Positions 45,664-55,075 of a DNA stretch of 64,000 nt are shown here, in pieces (positions within the stretch are counted from its first letter, which is position 1; each line of letters starts with the position of its first letter). The stretch comes from JACXTP01 sp963827905 (GTDB lineage: Archaea > Thermoplasmatota > Thermoplasmata > Methanomassiliicoccales > UBA472), in assembly GCA_963827905.1 (NCBI GenBank), contig CAWHCB010000007.1:124001-188000 (forward strand). Direction: 5' to 3'. The position numbers were made by a program, and so were the translations under genes. The notes under the pieces were generated by a model that worked only from the letters and a program-made list of their open reading frames with translations, made no database searches and was not told the origin of the DNA.

Positions 45664-47862
45664 ATGCCCGAATCAGTAGTACTCAGGGTGGCGAAGGCCC
45701 AGCATCAATCGGAGGTGGGCCTGGGCAGGGCCCGTATCGACACGCAGACGAGAAAGGCGTTGGGCGTGGAGAACGGGGACATCGTCGAGATCATCGGCAA
45801 GAGGTCCACCGCCGCCAAGGTGTTCCGCGCCACGCAGGAGGACGAGTCCAAGGGCATCATCCGCATCGACGGCATGGTGCGTTCCAACGCTAACGTCTCG
45901 ATGGGCGAGAAGGTCACCGTGCAGAAGGCCGACACCCAGCCGGCCACCAAAGTGGTGGTGGCCCCTAAGATACCGGAGGGAAAACAGGTCCGCTTCGGCA
46001 CCGGCGTGGAGGAGCTGTTCCGCAAAGGACTGCTGTCCCGCCCCCTGGTCAAGGGCGACGAGATCGTCATACCCAACATCGCCCTCATGGGAGGCTGGCT
46101 GCCGTTCGTCGTCATCGGGACGACCCCGGTCGGCATCGTCGTGGTGGGCGACCACACCGAGCTGGTGGTGAAGACCGAGCCCACCGAGAGCAAGGAGTCC
46201 AGCACCACCTCCATCAACTATGATGACGTGGGCGGGCTGGAGGGGGAGCTGACCCGGGTGCGAGAGATGATAGAGCTGCCGCTGAAGCATCCGGAGCTCT
46301 TCGACCGCCTGGGCATCGACGCCCCCAAGGGCGTCCTGCTGTACGGGCCACCGGGCACCGGCAAGACCTTGCTGGCCAAGGCGGTGGCCAACGAGGCCGG
46401 CGCCAGCTTCTTCTCCATCCAAGGCCCGGAGATAATATCCAAGTACTATGGCCAGAGCGAGGAGAAGCTGAGGGAGAAGTTCGAGGAGGCGGAGAAGGCC
46501 GCGCCCTCCATCATATTCATCGACGAGATCGATTCCATCGCCCCCAAGCGGGAGGACGTGACCGGGGAGCTGGAACGACGCGTGGTGGCGCAGTTGCTGT
46601 CCCTCATGGACGGCCTGTCCGGAAGAGGGCAGGTCATCGTCATCGCGGCCACCAACCGCGAGGACGCCATAGACCCGGCCCTGCGCCGGCCTGGCCGTTT
46701 CGACCGGGAGATCGAGATAGGGGTGCCAAGCCGGGCGGGGAGGAAGGAGATCCTGGAGATCCACACCCGAGGCATGCCGTTGCAGAGCGGGTTCGACCTG
46801 GAGAAGTTCGCCGCGGCCACCCATGGCTTCGTCGGGGCGGACCTGGCGGCGCTGGCGCGGGAGGCGGCGATGAAGTGCCTGGCCCGTTACGTCCCGGAAC
46901 TGGAGCTGGACAAGCCCATACCCCCGGAGGTGCTGGAGAGGATGCGCGTCACCGAGGATGACTTCCAGGAGGCGCTGCGGGAGATGGAGCCGTCGGCCAT
47001 GCGCGAGGTGTTGGTCGAGATCCCCCACACCACCTGGAAGGACGTGGGCGGACTGGATGAGGTGAAGCGCCAGCTGCGCGAGGTGGTGGAGATGCCCCTC
47101 GACAACCCCGAATCGTACAAGCGATTGGGAGTGCGACCGGCCAAGGGGGTCCTGCTCTATGGACCGCCGGGCACCGGCAAGACCTTGCTGGCCAAGGCGG
47201 TGGCCACGGAATCCAAGGCCAATTTCATATCCATCAAAGGCCCGGAGATCATGAGCAAGTGGTTGGGCGAATCGGAGAAGGCGGTGCGCCAGGCCTTCAA
47301 GAAGGCCAAGCAGGTGGCCCCGTCCGTGGTGTTCCTGGACGAGATCGACGCCATCGCCCCCAGACGGGGCTCCAGCTCGGACACCAACGTCACCGAGCGC
47401 ATCGTCAACCAGCTGCTCACGTCCATCGATGGCCTGGAGTCCTTGGAAGGGGTGACGGTCATCGCCGCCACCAACCGTCCGGACATCGTGGACCCGGCCC
47501 TGCTCAGACCGGGCCGTTTCGATCGGCTGATGCTCATACCCCCACCGGACCAGGAGGGCCGTTTGAGCATCCTTAGGGTGCATACCAGGAACATGCCGCT
47601 GCTCGATGTGGACCTGGAGAGCATCGCCGCCCGCACCGACGGTTACGTCGGGGCGGACCTGGAGAACCTTTGCCGGGAGGCGGCCATGGTGGCCTTGCGC
47701 CTGAACCGGAACGCCGACGTGGTGGAGGGGAAGCACTTCGAGGCGGCCTTGAAGAACATCAAGCCCTCGCTCAGCAAGGACATCCTGAAGGAGTACGAGA
47801 ACATGGGCAAGGTCTTGGAGAAGGCCCGCATGGGCGGCACGGACGTTGGCATCTACCGTTGA
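45664..47862 (+). CDS. cdc48: Cdc48/VAT-type AAA+ ATPase
   Basis: Protein-unfolding ATPase of 732 aa with the N domain (residues about 1-180), then two AAA+ domains. D1 and D2 each have Walker A 'GPPGTGKTLLAKAV', Walker B ('IIFIDEIDSIAPKR', 'VVFLDEIDAIAPRR') and the second region of homology. The C terminus is short and lacks the long eukaryotic tail. It precedes an uncharacterised gene by 13 bases, so they are likely one transcript. A TATA-like element (CTTATCTAG) lies about 40 bases before the ATG. Confidence 0.95.
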   Translation: MPESVVLRVAKAQHQSEVGLGRARIDTQTRKALGVENGDIVEIIGKRSTAAKVFRATQEDESKGIIRIDGMVRSNANVSMGEKVTVQKADTQPATKVVVAPKIPEGKQVRFGTGVEELFRKGLLSRPLVKGDEIVIPNIALMGGWLPFVVIGTTPVGIVVVGDHTELVVKTEPTESKESSTTSINYDDVGGLEGELTRVREMIELPLKHPELFDRLGIDAPKGVLLYGPPGTGKTLLAKAVANEAGASFFSIQGPEIISKYYGQSEEKLREKFEEAEKAAPSIIFIDEIDSIAPKREDVTGELERRVVAQLLSLMDGLSGRGQVIVIAATNREDAIDPALRRPGRFDREIEIGVPSRAGRKEILEIHTRGMPLQSGFDLEKFAAATHGFVGADLAALAREAAMKCLARYVPELELDKPIPPEVLERMRVTEDDFQEALREMEPSAMREVLVEIPHTTWKDVGGLDEVKRQLREVVEMPLDNPESYKRLGVRPAKGVLLYGPPGTGKTLLAKAVATESKANFISIKGPEIMSKWLGESEKAVRQAFKKAKQVAPSVVFLDEIDAIAPRRGSSSDTNVTERIVNQLLTSIDGLESLEGVTVIAATNRPDIVDPALLRPGRFDRLMLIPPPDQEGRLSILRVHTRNMPLLDVDLESIAARTDGYVGADLENLCREAAMVALRLNRNADVVEGKHFEAALKNIKPSLSKDILKEYENMGKVLEKARMGGTDVGIYR

Positions 47863-47875
47863 ACCGAGTGATACT

Positions 47876-48460
47876 ATGGCGGAAAAGAACAAGGAAGGGA
47901 AGACGAAGGCCACCGTGAGCCCCAAGTCCTCCGCACCGGTGAAGGTGAGCAAGAGCGCGCCGATCACCGTCAAGAAACGCGACCTGAGCCCCCGCGCCAT
48001 CGGCCTGGAGATCCTGGCAAGGTCCTATCTCGGGGAGATGGACCTGGAGATGGCCAAGCGACGCGCCCTGCGCTACGAGAATCGGAACATCTCCGACGAG
48101 GAGGCGGTCCTGGCCCTGCTCACCGAACTGCTGCGCAACTCCGAGGACATGCAGCAGAAGGCCAAGATCATGGAGAACATCGCCGAGTACCAGTCGTCCA
48201 TCGGCGAGGACCCCCGCCCTGTGCTCAGGGAGATGCACAAGCTTGAGCTCAACATCTTCAAGGAGATCGGATTCGAAAGGGTGAGCATCTCCAGCCGCAA
48301 GGACGCCTGCGCCCAATGCAAGAAACAGGATGGGAAGGTGCTCTCTTTGGAGGAGGCGCTGGGCACCATGCCCCTGCCCCATCCAGAATGCACCAAGCTA
48401 TCGCACAGCCGGGCCCGGCCTTTCTGCCGCTGCCGCTACTACGGCGAGTACATAGGATGA
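47876..48460 (+). CDS. Cys/His-rich C-terminal protein downstream of Cdc48
   Basis: A 194-aa protein I do not recognise by name. The N terminus (1-35) is Lys/Ser/Pro-rich and disordered, the middle (40-130) is helical, and the C terminus has Cys145, Cys148, His169, Cys172, His177, Cys184 and Cys186. The spacing D-x-C-x2-C ... P-x-P-H-P-x-C ... C-x-C resembles the Mu gpF/phage minor head type zinc region, although no phage genes are nearby. Co-transcription with cdc48 (13-base gap) suggests a partner or substrate-handling role; that is inference. Confidence 0.65.
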   Translation: MAEKNKEGKTKATVSPKSSAPVKVSKSAPITVKKRDLSPRAIGLEILARSYLGEMDLEMAKRRALRYENRNISDEEAVLALLTELLRNSEDMQQKAKIMENIAEYQSSIGEDPRPVLREMHKLELNIFKEIGFERVSISSRKDACAQCKKQDGKVLSLEEALGTMPLPHPECTKLSHSRARPFCRCRYYGEYIG

Positions 48461-48517
48461 CATCTGGCCTAAGTTGCAAAAATCATATATACGCACTAGG
48501 CCATTCATTGGCCCGAG

Positions 48518-48527
48518 TATTATATAA
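48518..48527 (+). promoter_or_regulatory. TATA box upstream of the PRC-barrel gene
   Basis: TATTATATAA, 15-24 bases before the ATG at 48542. A second TATA-like element (CATATATACG) lies at 48484-48493. The first would give a leaderless start and the second a short leader with AAGGAAGGGG before the ATG. Confidence 0.5.
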
Positions 48528-48541
48528 GGAAGGGGTGCACG

Positions 48542-48787
48542 ATGAGGAAGTTCATCACTGAATTGAAGGGGAAGACGGTCATGACCAACGACGGTCAGAT
48601 CCTGGGCATGATCGACAATTTTGTTCTCAACACGCAGACCGGCGACATACACCATGTCCTGGTCATCCCAGCGGAGGAGATCGATGCGCGCCTGTTCAAG
48701 AGCGACAGCCAAGGCCGCCTCATCCTGCCGTTCAGCGAGATGCGCGACGTCCGTGACGTCGTGGTCATGAACATCTCCCGCGCGTAA
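48542..48787 (+). CDS. PRC-barrel domain protein
   Basis: A single PRC-barrel of 81 aa, with 'GKTVMTNDGQILGMIDNFVLN' and 'HHVLVIPAEEID'. In archaea such small PRC-barrel proteins are abundant, and some act in cell division; the exact role here is unknown. It is alone on its strand and converges with the TPR gene. Confidence 0.85.
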   Translation: MRKFITELKGKTVMTNDGQILGMIDNFVLNTQTGDIHHVLVIPAEEIDARLFKSDSQGRLILPFSEMRDVRDVVVMNISRA

Positions 48788-48829
48788 ACCCCTTCAGACC
48801 ATACTTTTCTTATTCTCTCGACGGTCAGG

Positions 48830-51646
48830 TCACTTGCTGTACTTCAGCTGCAGCTTCACCCTCTGCAAGTTGAACACCGCGTCACGGAAGTCCGGCTTGA
48901 GGGCGATGGCGTCTGAATACAATGAGGCGGCCCAGCGCAGGTCGCCCTCCTTCTCCGCGATCACCGCGAGCATGAAGAGCACCTCCGGGGTCTCCTCCAG
49001 CTGCAAGGCCGAGGTGAGCGATTGCTTGGCCCCGGCCACCTCGCCGATGGCCATCTGGGCGCTGCTCAGGTTGAGGTAATAGTCCGGGTTGCGATCGATG
49101 GCTATGGCGGAACGGAAGGCCTTCAATGCCTCATCGTAGGCGCCAGCGGCGAAGTAGACGCAACCGATGTTGTTCCAAGCCTCAGAGAATTCCTGGTCGA
49201 TCAGGGTGGCCAGCATCATGTAGCGCAATGGCTCCTCGTAACCGTACTCGCCCATGAACCGCATGCACACCCCCAGGTTGTTGAGCGCCTCGGCCCAGCC
49301 GGGGAACTGTGTCAGCAGTTCCTGCCAGACCTTGGAGGCCTCCCGGTAGCGACGGCGCTCCATGAGGGCAAGGGCCAGACATTGCCTGGACAGGGCGGAC
49401 GATCGGTCCCCGGCCTGTGCAGATTTGGTTATGGCCTGCTCGAACTCCCGACGCTCGAGATGCCCGGCGAGCTCCCGGGCGAACGCCTCCTGCGAAGATG
49501 GGAGCATCCCCAGCAACCTCTGCGACTCCGCCTTGAGGCCAAAACGGTGGCTCAGGGCCTCGATGTCGTAGATCACCTCCGGGTCCCGGTCGATCTGGTA
49601 GCTTGCCCCGAGGGCGGTGAGCGCCTCGTCCTGCCTTCCGAGGGCCATGAGGACCTCCGAGCGAAGCACCATCAGTTCGGGGGACTCCGGTTCTTCCTGC
49701 AGGGCGCGGTCCACCTCGACTAGGGCTCGGTCGGCCTCGCCCACCATGAGCAGCATCTTCGCTGCCAGGCGCCTCCGGGTCGGGAGGTCTATCATATGCT
49801 CGGTCTCAAGGGCTCGGGCATCGGTTCGGTCCTCCTCGGCCTTTGAATCCGGCATTGGTACGGCCTCGACCACTATTGCGGCCAGGGTGGCAGCCACCAT
49901 GTCCGGGGTCTCACAGACCACTGGCGGGGGGGCCACCTCCATGTCAGGGACCGGCTCGCACCTCTGGGCCTCCTCCCTCACAGGTTCATCGCTCTCTATC
50001 GGCGGGGCGACGATGGGGATGGCCTCCGGTCGAATCTCACGTTCTGGTGCATCGGCTTGGACCGGCCCCTCCTCGATCTCGACCATGGCCCGGTCCGGTT
50101 CCGCAACGATCTCCAGATGTTCCTCGGGGGGCACCTCCAAGGACATGTCAGGCTCGCATACCAACGACCTCTCCAGAGGGACCGGGGCATCATCGACGAC
50201 CTCGACCTTCTCTTCAAGTTGAGGCACGGCCTGGCCTTGTTCGACGACAGGGGCAGGCTCCTCGGCGACGTCCTTGCAAGCTTCGGTGGGGGGTGGAGAG
50301 GTCGATGTTTGCTCCAATACGATCGCTTCAGCCACCAAGGCCGTCGGCGCCAATGGCGCTGAGCGCTCATCGATGATCGGTTCGGCCTCGGGCGGCGCCT
50401 CCTCCAGGGGTGGATTGAGGACGATGTCGATCTCTTCGATGCGCTTCCTCGCCTCCTCCATGGTGGGGTCATACTGCAAGGCGCTCTCGTAGGCCACCTT
50501 CGCATCATCCAACTCTCCCATGGCCGAGAGGGCCTCTCCCAGGCTGAACCATATCTCCGGGCGGCGCCGCTGCAGCTGCAGCACCATCTTCCAGTCCTGG
50601 GCGGCCTTCTCTGGCTGGGCGTCCTCGGTGTGCATTATACCGAGGTTGATGAGTGGGTTGGCGTAATCGCGGTCCAGGGCGGCGGCGCGGGTGAACGCGT
50701 CCATGGCGTCCCGCCTACGGCCCATCGTTTTGAGGACGATGCCCCGGTTGTTCCAGGCCATGGCGTCCTCGTTGTTGGCCTTGATAAGCTGGTCGAAGCT
50801 CTTCAGGGCCTGGTCCAGCTTTTTGGCGCGGTACAGTGCGGTGCCCCGGTTGAGCAGGGCGGAGCGGTTACCTGGGTCGAGGCGCAGCACGTTGTCGTAG
50901 GACCGCAGCTCCCCCTCCAGGTCCTCCGCTTGACCTCTTATCAACCCCAGCAACAGCCAGGCATTTTGGTCGGTGGGGCGCAGCTCAATGGCTTTTTGAC
51001 AGGACTCTGTCGCTTCATCCAGGTGACCGAGATGGTAAAGGGCGGAGGCACGCAAGCGCCACACATCATCGTGGTTGGGCTTCAGTTCCAAGGCACGGTC
51101 CAGGTCGAAGAGCGCCTCGTCGTAATGACCGGCGTCCATAAGCTCGATCGCTTTGTCCATGTGCTTGTCGAAGCGTCCTGCCGAGGGGAGCCCACGGCTT
51201 CCCTGCGACTCCAGGATGCGCTGGTCCAATTTCTCCACGATGGGGTCGGCCAGCTCGTATTTGCGCAACAACAGCAACAGCTTTTGCTTGTCGGCATAGG
51301 AGACCCCCTCTGAATCGGCGTACCTTTTCGCCTCAGGCTCGAGGTCGTTGGTGATCATGAGCACGGGGTTGCGGCCCTCGGCCTTGGCCATCGTGCGTAA
51401 ACGCTTCACGCTGCTCAGGGAGGCGTGGTCGAAGAGACGGGAGGCGAGTATGAGGTAACGCCCTTCCTCGCTCTCACCACGGAACTGCACCGCATCGCCC
51501 TCGGTCTTGCGGTCGGTTAGGGTGAGACCGATCTTGCCCAGCAGGTTCGACATCAACGTCTGGAACTCCACAAAGTCCAATTCGTTCAACGCGCTGACGA
51601 TGCGATCGTTCATCCGTTGGTCGAGGATGCCGCTCAGGTCGGTCAT
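48830..51646 (-). CDS. Large TPR protein with Mrr-like N-terminal domain
   Basis: A 938-aa protein. Residues about 15-130 resemble a degraded Mrr-type restriction-endonuclease fold ('DFVEFQTLMSNLLGKIG') lacking the usual QxK catalytic pair. Residues about 160-400 are TPR units ('AIELMDAGHYDEALFDLDRAL'), 420-650 an acidic Pro/Glu/Val-rich linker, and 650-935 a second TPR block. It probably acts as a scaffold. Its ATG overlaps the stop of the zinc-ribbon gene upstream (ATGA), so the two are coupled. Confidence 0.75.
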   Translation of the reverse strand: MTDLSGILDQRMNDRIVSALNELDFVEFQTLMSNLLGKIGLTLTDRKTEGDAVQFRGESEEGRYLILASRLFDHASLSSVKRLRTMAKAEGRNPVLMITNDLEPEAKRYADSEGVSYADKQKLLLLLRKYELADPIVEKLDQRILESQGSRGLPSAGRFDKHMDKAIELMDAGHYDEALFDLDRALELKPNHDDVWRLRASALYHLGHLDEATESCQKAIELRPTDQNAWLLLGLIRGQAEDLEGELRSYDNVLRLDPGNRSALLNRGTALYRAKKLDQALKSFDQLIKANNEDAMAWNNRGIVLKTMGRRRDAMDAFTRAAALDRDYANPLINLGIMHTEDAQPEKAAQDWKMVLQLQRRRPEIWFSLGEALSAMGELDDAKVAYESALQYDPTMEEARKRIEEIDIVLNPPLEEAPPEAEPIIDERSAPLAPTALVAEAIVLEQTSTSPPPTEACKDVAEEPAPVVEQGQAVPQLEEKVEVVDDAPVPLERSLVCEPDMSLEVPPEEHLEIVAEPDRAMVEIEEGPVQADAPEREIRPEAIPIVAPPIESDEPVREEAQRCEPVPDMEVAPPPVVCETPDMVAATLAAIVVEAVPMPDSKAEEDRTDARALETEHMIDLPTRRRLAAKMLLMVGEADRALVEVDRALQEEPESPELMVLRSEVLMALGRQDEALTALGASYQIDRDPEVIYDIEALSHRFGLKAESQRLLGMLPSSQEAFARELAGHLERREFEQAITKSAQAGDRSSALSRQCLALALMERRRYREASKVWQELLTQFPGWAEALNNLGVCMRFMGEYGYEEPLRYMMLATLIDQEFSEAWNNIGCVYFAAGAYDEALKAFRSAIAIDRNPDYYLNLSSAQMAIGEVAGAKQSLTSALQLEETPEVLFMLAVIAEKEGDLRWAASLYSDAIALKPDFRDAVFNLQRVKLQLKYSK

Positions 51647-52446
51647 TGTCGACCCTCCGCCCGCGCCCTCAACCGTTCCGCCCTGGCCCCGGCATTCTCT
51701 GGAGAGATGGACCGCAACGCCTCCAAGGCCTTGGCCCCTTCCCCTCGGTCAACGTGGATCTGTGACATCTTCAGCAATATCTCCGCCTTGATGTCGTCCG
51801 GGGCCCCGAGCAGCTCTACCTCCAACCGCTCCATGGCCTCCTCGCTTCGCCCTTGCCAGTGCAACATCAGCGCCTCGTTGCCCCTGGCCACCACGGCAAG
51901 TTCCGGGAAAGGCACCGCCTGGGCGTAGAACCTTTGGGCCATGGTGTGGAGCTCCGAAATGGTACGCGCCGCGTCCTCGGCCTCCACCTCCAGGCCGTTC
52001 ACCTTGCGGAGGGCCAAGGACACTATGTTCCCCAGGCGTATCGACGCTTTGGCCCAGGTCTCGGTGGCGAACTCCAGGTCCTTCGTCTCCCTCACCATGC
52101 GAACGATGAGGTCGCGATGCGGCAACCTCTCCTCCCCGGTCAACGTCAGCCCCATGCCGGCGTGGTCGAGATAGAGATCTATGAATGAGGCGAGGTGGGG
52201 GCGATCCGGTATGGCCATCATCCGATCGAAGGTCATGCCAGGTTCCAGTCCCTTGCTGGTCTTGACCTCGCTAAGGAACGAGGGGCCGAGCCTGAGCATC
52301 ATGCTGTCCTGGTTGGCGATGCGGCGGTCGGCGCAGGGGTCCTTGCGGGTCAGGGCCAGCAACAAAGGGTCCTCTGATCTCTTATAACAACGACCGCACA
52401 GATACGAGCCAGCGCTGGTCCTGGAACCGCAAACCAGGCATCCCAT
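51643..52446 (-). CDS. Zinc-ribbon protein with helical repeats
   Basis: A 267-aa protein I do not recognise. The N terminus is a zinc ribbon ('CLVCG', 'CGRCY'). The rest is mostly helical, and the last 80 residues look TPR-like ('GRSEEAMERLEVELL'). I start at 52446 ('MGCLVCGS') since an earlier ATG at 52488 lies within a TATA-like GATATATGCC. It overlaps the large TPR gene by four bases. Confidence 0.7.
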   Translation of the reverse strand: MGCLVCGSRTSAGSYLCGRCYKRSEDPLLLALTRKDPCADRRIANQDSMMLRLGPSFLSEVKTSKGLEPGMTFDRMMAIPDRPHLASFIDLYLDHAGMGLTLTGEERLPHRDLIVRMVRETKDLEFATETWAKASIRLGNIVSLALRKVNGLEVEAEDAARTISELHTMAQRFYAQAVPFPELAVVARGNEALMLHWQGRSEEAMERLEVELLGAPDDIKAEILLKMSQIHVDRGEGAKALEALRSISPENAGARAERLRARAEGRQ

Positions 52447-52524
52447 TTTCCATCCCTGGCCAGGAATGGCGGTCTGGGCATATATCATTTGTCATGAGCT
52501 AATAAAAATCCATGCCGCTCTGGC

Positions 52525-54066
52525 CTAGAGCCGCTTGACCATATAGGGCCCTTGACGCGAGTACCCGAGCGTGGCATAGTAGGAACGGACCCCGACGCCG
52601 CTGGTCACGGCCATCTCCGCATAGCCCTGGTCCTTGGCCAGGGATTCGGCGTGGGACATGAGCCCCCGCCCGAAGCCGCGGTGCTGGGCGTCCTTCCCCT
52701 CCTGACCGATGCGGGCCATCTGACCGAAGACCTTCAGCTCCCGCACCTGAGCCCTGTCGCCTGGTCCAAGGCGGAGACGGAGGTAGGCCACCAGGGCATC
52801 GGGTCCGGGCAGGTCGAAGGACAAGAACCGTTCCACCGCCTGGGAGGCCTGGTACTGGATATCACTGAACTGTACCTCCTCCCGCTCGAAGCGGCGTATC
52901 CCTTTGAGCCCGACCTCGCGGCAACGGATGCATTGGCAGGATATGCCCCTCGATCTAAGCTCGTCCCTGGCCAGCTCACGGAGGTGGCTCTTGTCCACCC
53001 CCGCCTCGATCAATTGCACGGGGATGTCCCTCTGGATGCGCTGGATCCGGGCCCATCGGGGGACGAGGCGCTTCATCTCCGCCACGACATGAGCGGCCTT
53101 CTCCGTGCTGTAAGGTTCGTACTCGCCCCGACACCACATGTCATAGAGCGGGGTGCCCTTCACCACCAGGGTCGGGTATATCTTCAGCATGTCTGGCATG
53201 AAGCGTTCGTCCTGGAACATGAGGGCGAAGCGCTCCAGGTCCAGCTCCGGGGAGGAACCGGGCAGGCCGGGCATCACATGGTAGCAGACCTTGAGCCCGT
53301 GTCCCTTGGCCACCTGGGTGGCCTCGACCACCTCCTCCACCCCATGCCCCCTCCCCACCGCTCTGAGGATGTCCTCGTCCAGTATCTGCACCCCGAACTC
53401 CATCCGGGTCGTGCCCAGTGACATCACATGGTCGGCCATGGCCTGGTCGAAGGAGTCCGGTCTGGTCTCCACGGTCATTCCGATGCAGCGATGCGGGGCC
53501 GATTCGTTGTGATGATGTGCTTGCTGCAGATCATCGGAGGGTCGCTCGTTCATCGCGTCGAAGCAGCCTTGGACGAATCCCCGCTGGTAATCCACCGGCC
53601 GGGAGGTGAAGGTCCCGCCCATGACGATGAGGTCGATCTTGTCGGTATCATGACCGATGGCCTCCAGCTGTTCGATGCGCGCTCGGGTCTGCCGAAAAGG
53701 GTCGAACTCATTGAAGGATGCCCGTCGAGCCGCCGGCTCTTTCCCGGTGTAGGATTGAGGGGAGCCGTTGTCCACTCCGCCTGGGCAATAGATGCAGCGA
53801 CCATGGGGGCAGGGTGCGGGCGAGGTCATCACCGCGACCACCGCCACCCCGCTCAAGGTGCGGACGGGCTTGCGTTTCAGGATGTCCTCCACCTTGCGGA
53901 AGGACGCCTCGTCCAGGCGTTCTATCACCTCGGAGTTGGCCGGTAGTCGGGACAGATGAAGCTCCCGAGCCAGTCGGACCTTGGCCTTCTGCAGGGCGGC
54001 CTTGTCCTCTATCTCCCCGGAAAGGATGGCCTGGATCAGACGCCTGTGGAACTCCTCCTCGCTCAT
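52525..54066 (-). CDS. elp3: Elp3-type tRNA uridine modification enzyme (radical SAM plus GNAT)
   Basis: Modifies wobble uridine (cm5U) in tRNA. The radical SAM domain has the cluster motif 'CPHGRCIYCPGG' near residue 86 and 'CIGMTVETRPD'; zinc-binding 'CQCIRC' comes later. The C-terminal GNAT acetyltransferase domain has 'HRGFGRGLMSHAESLAKDQG'. At 513 aa it is normal length for archaea, where Elp3 acts alone. It ends with TAG. Confidence 0.94.
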   Translation of the reverse strand: MSEEEFHRRLIQAILSGEIEDKAALQKAKVRLARELHLSRLPANSEVIERLDEASFRKVEDILKRKPVRTLSGVAVVAVMTSPAPCPHGRCIYCPGGVDNGSPQSYTGKEPAARRASFNEFDPFRQTRARIEQLEAIGHDTDKIDLIVMGGTFTSRPVDYQRGFVQGCFDAMNERPSDDLQQAHHHNESAPHRCIGMTVETRPDSFDQAMADHVMSLGTTRMEFGVQILDEDILRAVGRGHGVEEVVEATQVAKGHGLKVCYHVMPGLPGSSPELDLERFALMFQDERFMPDMLKIYPTLVVKGTPLYDMWCRGEYEPYSTEKAAHVVAEMKRLVPRWARIQRIQRDIPVQLIEAGVDKSHLRELARDELRSRGISCQCIRCREVGLKGIRRFEREEVQFSDIQYQASQAVERFLSFDLPGPDALVAYLRLRLGPGDRAQVRELKVFGQMARIGQEGKDAQHRGFGRGLMSHAESLAKDQGYAEMAVTSGVGVRSYYATLGYSRQGPYMVKRL

Positions 54067-54117
54067 TGGAAGGGACCGCCTTGCACCAATGCGGGTAGTG
54101 TGGGCCCCATTATAGGC

Positions 54118-54399
54118 TTAACCATAGGACACGAGGGGGGCGTCCTTCTTCTTTGCCTCCTCCTCTTCCTTGGTCACCAGGATGTCGATGTACAATATGT
54201 TGACCATGGGAATGATGCGCAGCTGCAATCTCTCCTCCTTGGGGTCGAGGTCCAGGAGCAGCCCGGAGTCCTGCCCGAACTGGACATAGCCGAGGAACTC
54301 GCCCTCGGACAGTATGGCAGAGGTGCTCTCCCCTTTGCTCAGGACGCGATAACGGGAGCCTTTGGTCAGTTTGTTGGGGACCTTGTTCGGTTGGTCCAT
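54118..54399 (-). CDS. Small beta-rich protein of unknown function
   Basis: A 93-aa soluble protein with alternating strands ('YRVLSKGESTSAILSEGEFLG', 'LQLRIIPMVNILYIDIL') and a Glu/Lys-rich tail. The pattern suggests a small beta barrel but I cannot name the family. It is five bases downstream of the HTH regulator gene on the same strand, so it is likely co-transcribed with it. Confidence 0.6.
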   Translation of the reverse strand: MDQPNKVPNKLTKGSRYRVLSKGESTSAILSEGEFLGYVQFGQDSGLLLDLDPKEERLQLRIIPMVNILYIDILVTKEEEEAKKKDAPLVSYG

Positions 54400-54403
54400 G
54401 TTT

Positions 54404-54850
54404 TCATTCCTCCGCTAATTTCTGCATATGCTCTATTGTCTGTCGGTACGATTGCATGGCCATCTCCACGTTGGCCTCGGTGAACGACCAGGCCTTCTTC
54501 AGGTCGCCGTAACGGATGCGATAGCCTTTCTTGCGCTTGCCATCGCGGTCGACGTCCACCTCCTCCAGTATGTCCATGCCTTTGAGCTTGTTGAGATGCC
54601 GGTAGATGGTGGGCTTGGTGGTGTTGAACTTGACGCTCATCTCCTCGACCAGCCAGACACGCTTCATGTTGCGCAGGAAGCAATCCGTGAACATCATGTA
54701 GGGTACGGAGTCCTCGACGTTACGGGCGCTGGTCTTCGGGTCGTAGCCCTTGGGCAGGTAACCGACCTGCTGGAGGAAGATCAGTGCCACCTCGTCCATG
54801 TCCTTCAAGGGGGTGAGGGGCGTGTTGCTGATGACGCTAAGTTCGAACAT
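54404..54850 (-). CDS. Winged-helix transcriptional regulator
   Basis: A 148-aa protein with a winged-helix domain in the middle ('LVEEMSVKFNTTKPTIYRHLNKLKGMDILEEV') and helical ends. The start is taken at 54850 ('MFELSVISN'), after an AT-rich promoter region; an ATG at 54877 is in frame. It is divergent from the nitrate/sulfonate-type ABC operon and is a natural candidate to regulate it. Confidence 0.75.
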   Translation of the reverse strand: MFELSVISNTPLTPLKDMDEVALIFLQQVGYLPKGYDPKTSARNVEDSVPYMMFTDCFLRNMKRVWLVEEMSVKFNTTKPTIYRHLNKLKGMDILEEVDVDRDGKRKKGYRIRYGDLKKAWSFTEANVEMAMQSYRQTIEHMQKLAEE

Positions 54851-55029
54851 TATATCATTCCATGATAGATAATTCATTATTAAATAATTAAGATAAAATC
54901 AATATTATTATTGGTTTAATGAGAGGACTACATCATCCAATTTTAAATTAAATAAATTTATAATAATATCTTAATGTAATATTAACGCCTATAATTGTAC
55001 AAAAAGGATTATTTAAACCCCATTAGGAG

Positions 55030-55045
55030 AAAATATTTAATATTG
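55030..55045 (+). promoter_or_regulatory. TATA region of the ABC transporter operon
   Basis: AATATTTAATATTGG lies about 30-45 bases before the ATG at 55076, and AAGGTG follows as a possible ribosome-binding site. A perfect palindrome, TTGTACAA at 54995-55002, sits upstream and may be a regulator site. Confidence 0.45.
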
Positions 55046-55075
55046 GATAATTGACTCAAAAGTTAAGGTGAACAA

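Noticed and set aside
45673..48000. A 775-codon open frame antisense to cdc48
   Set aside because: It mirrors a high-GC gene with strong codon bias on the other strand, shows no family motif, and the sense strand is clearly Cdc48.
47876..48460. A prophage remnant based on the Mu F-like motif
   Set aside because: No other phage gene, integrase, attachment repeat or change in base composition is seen around it.
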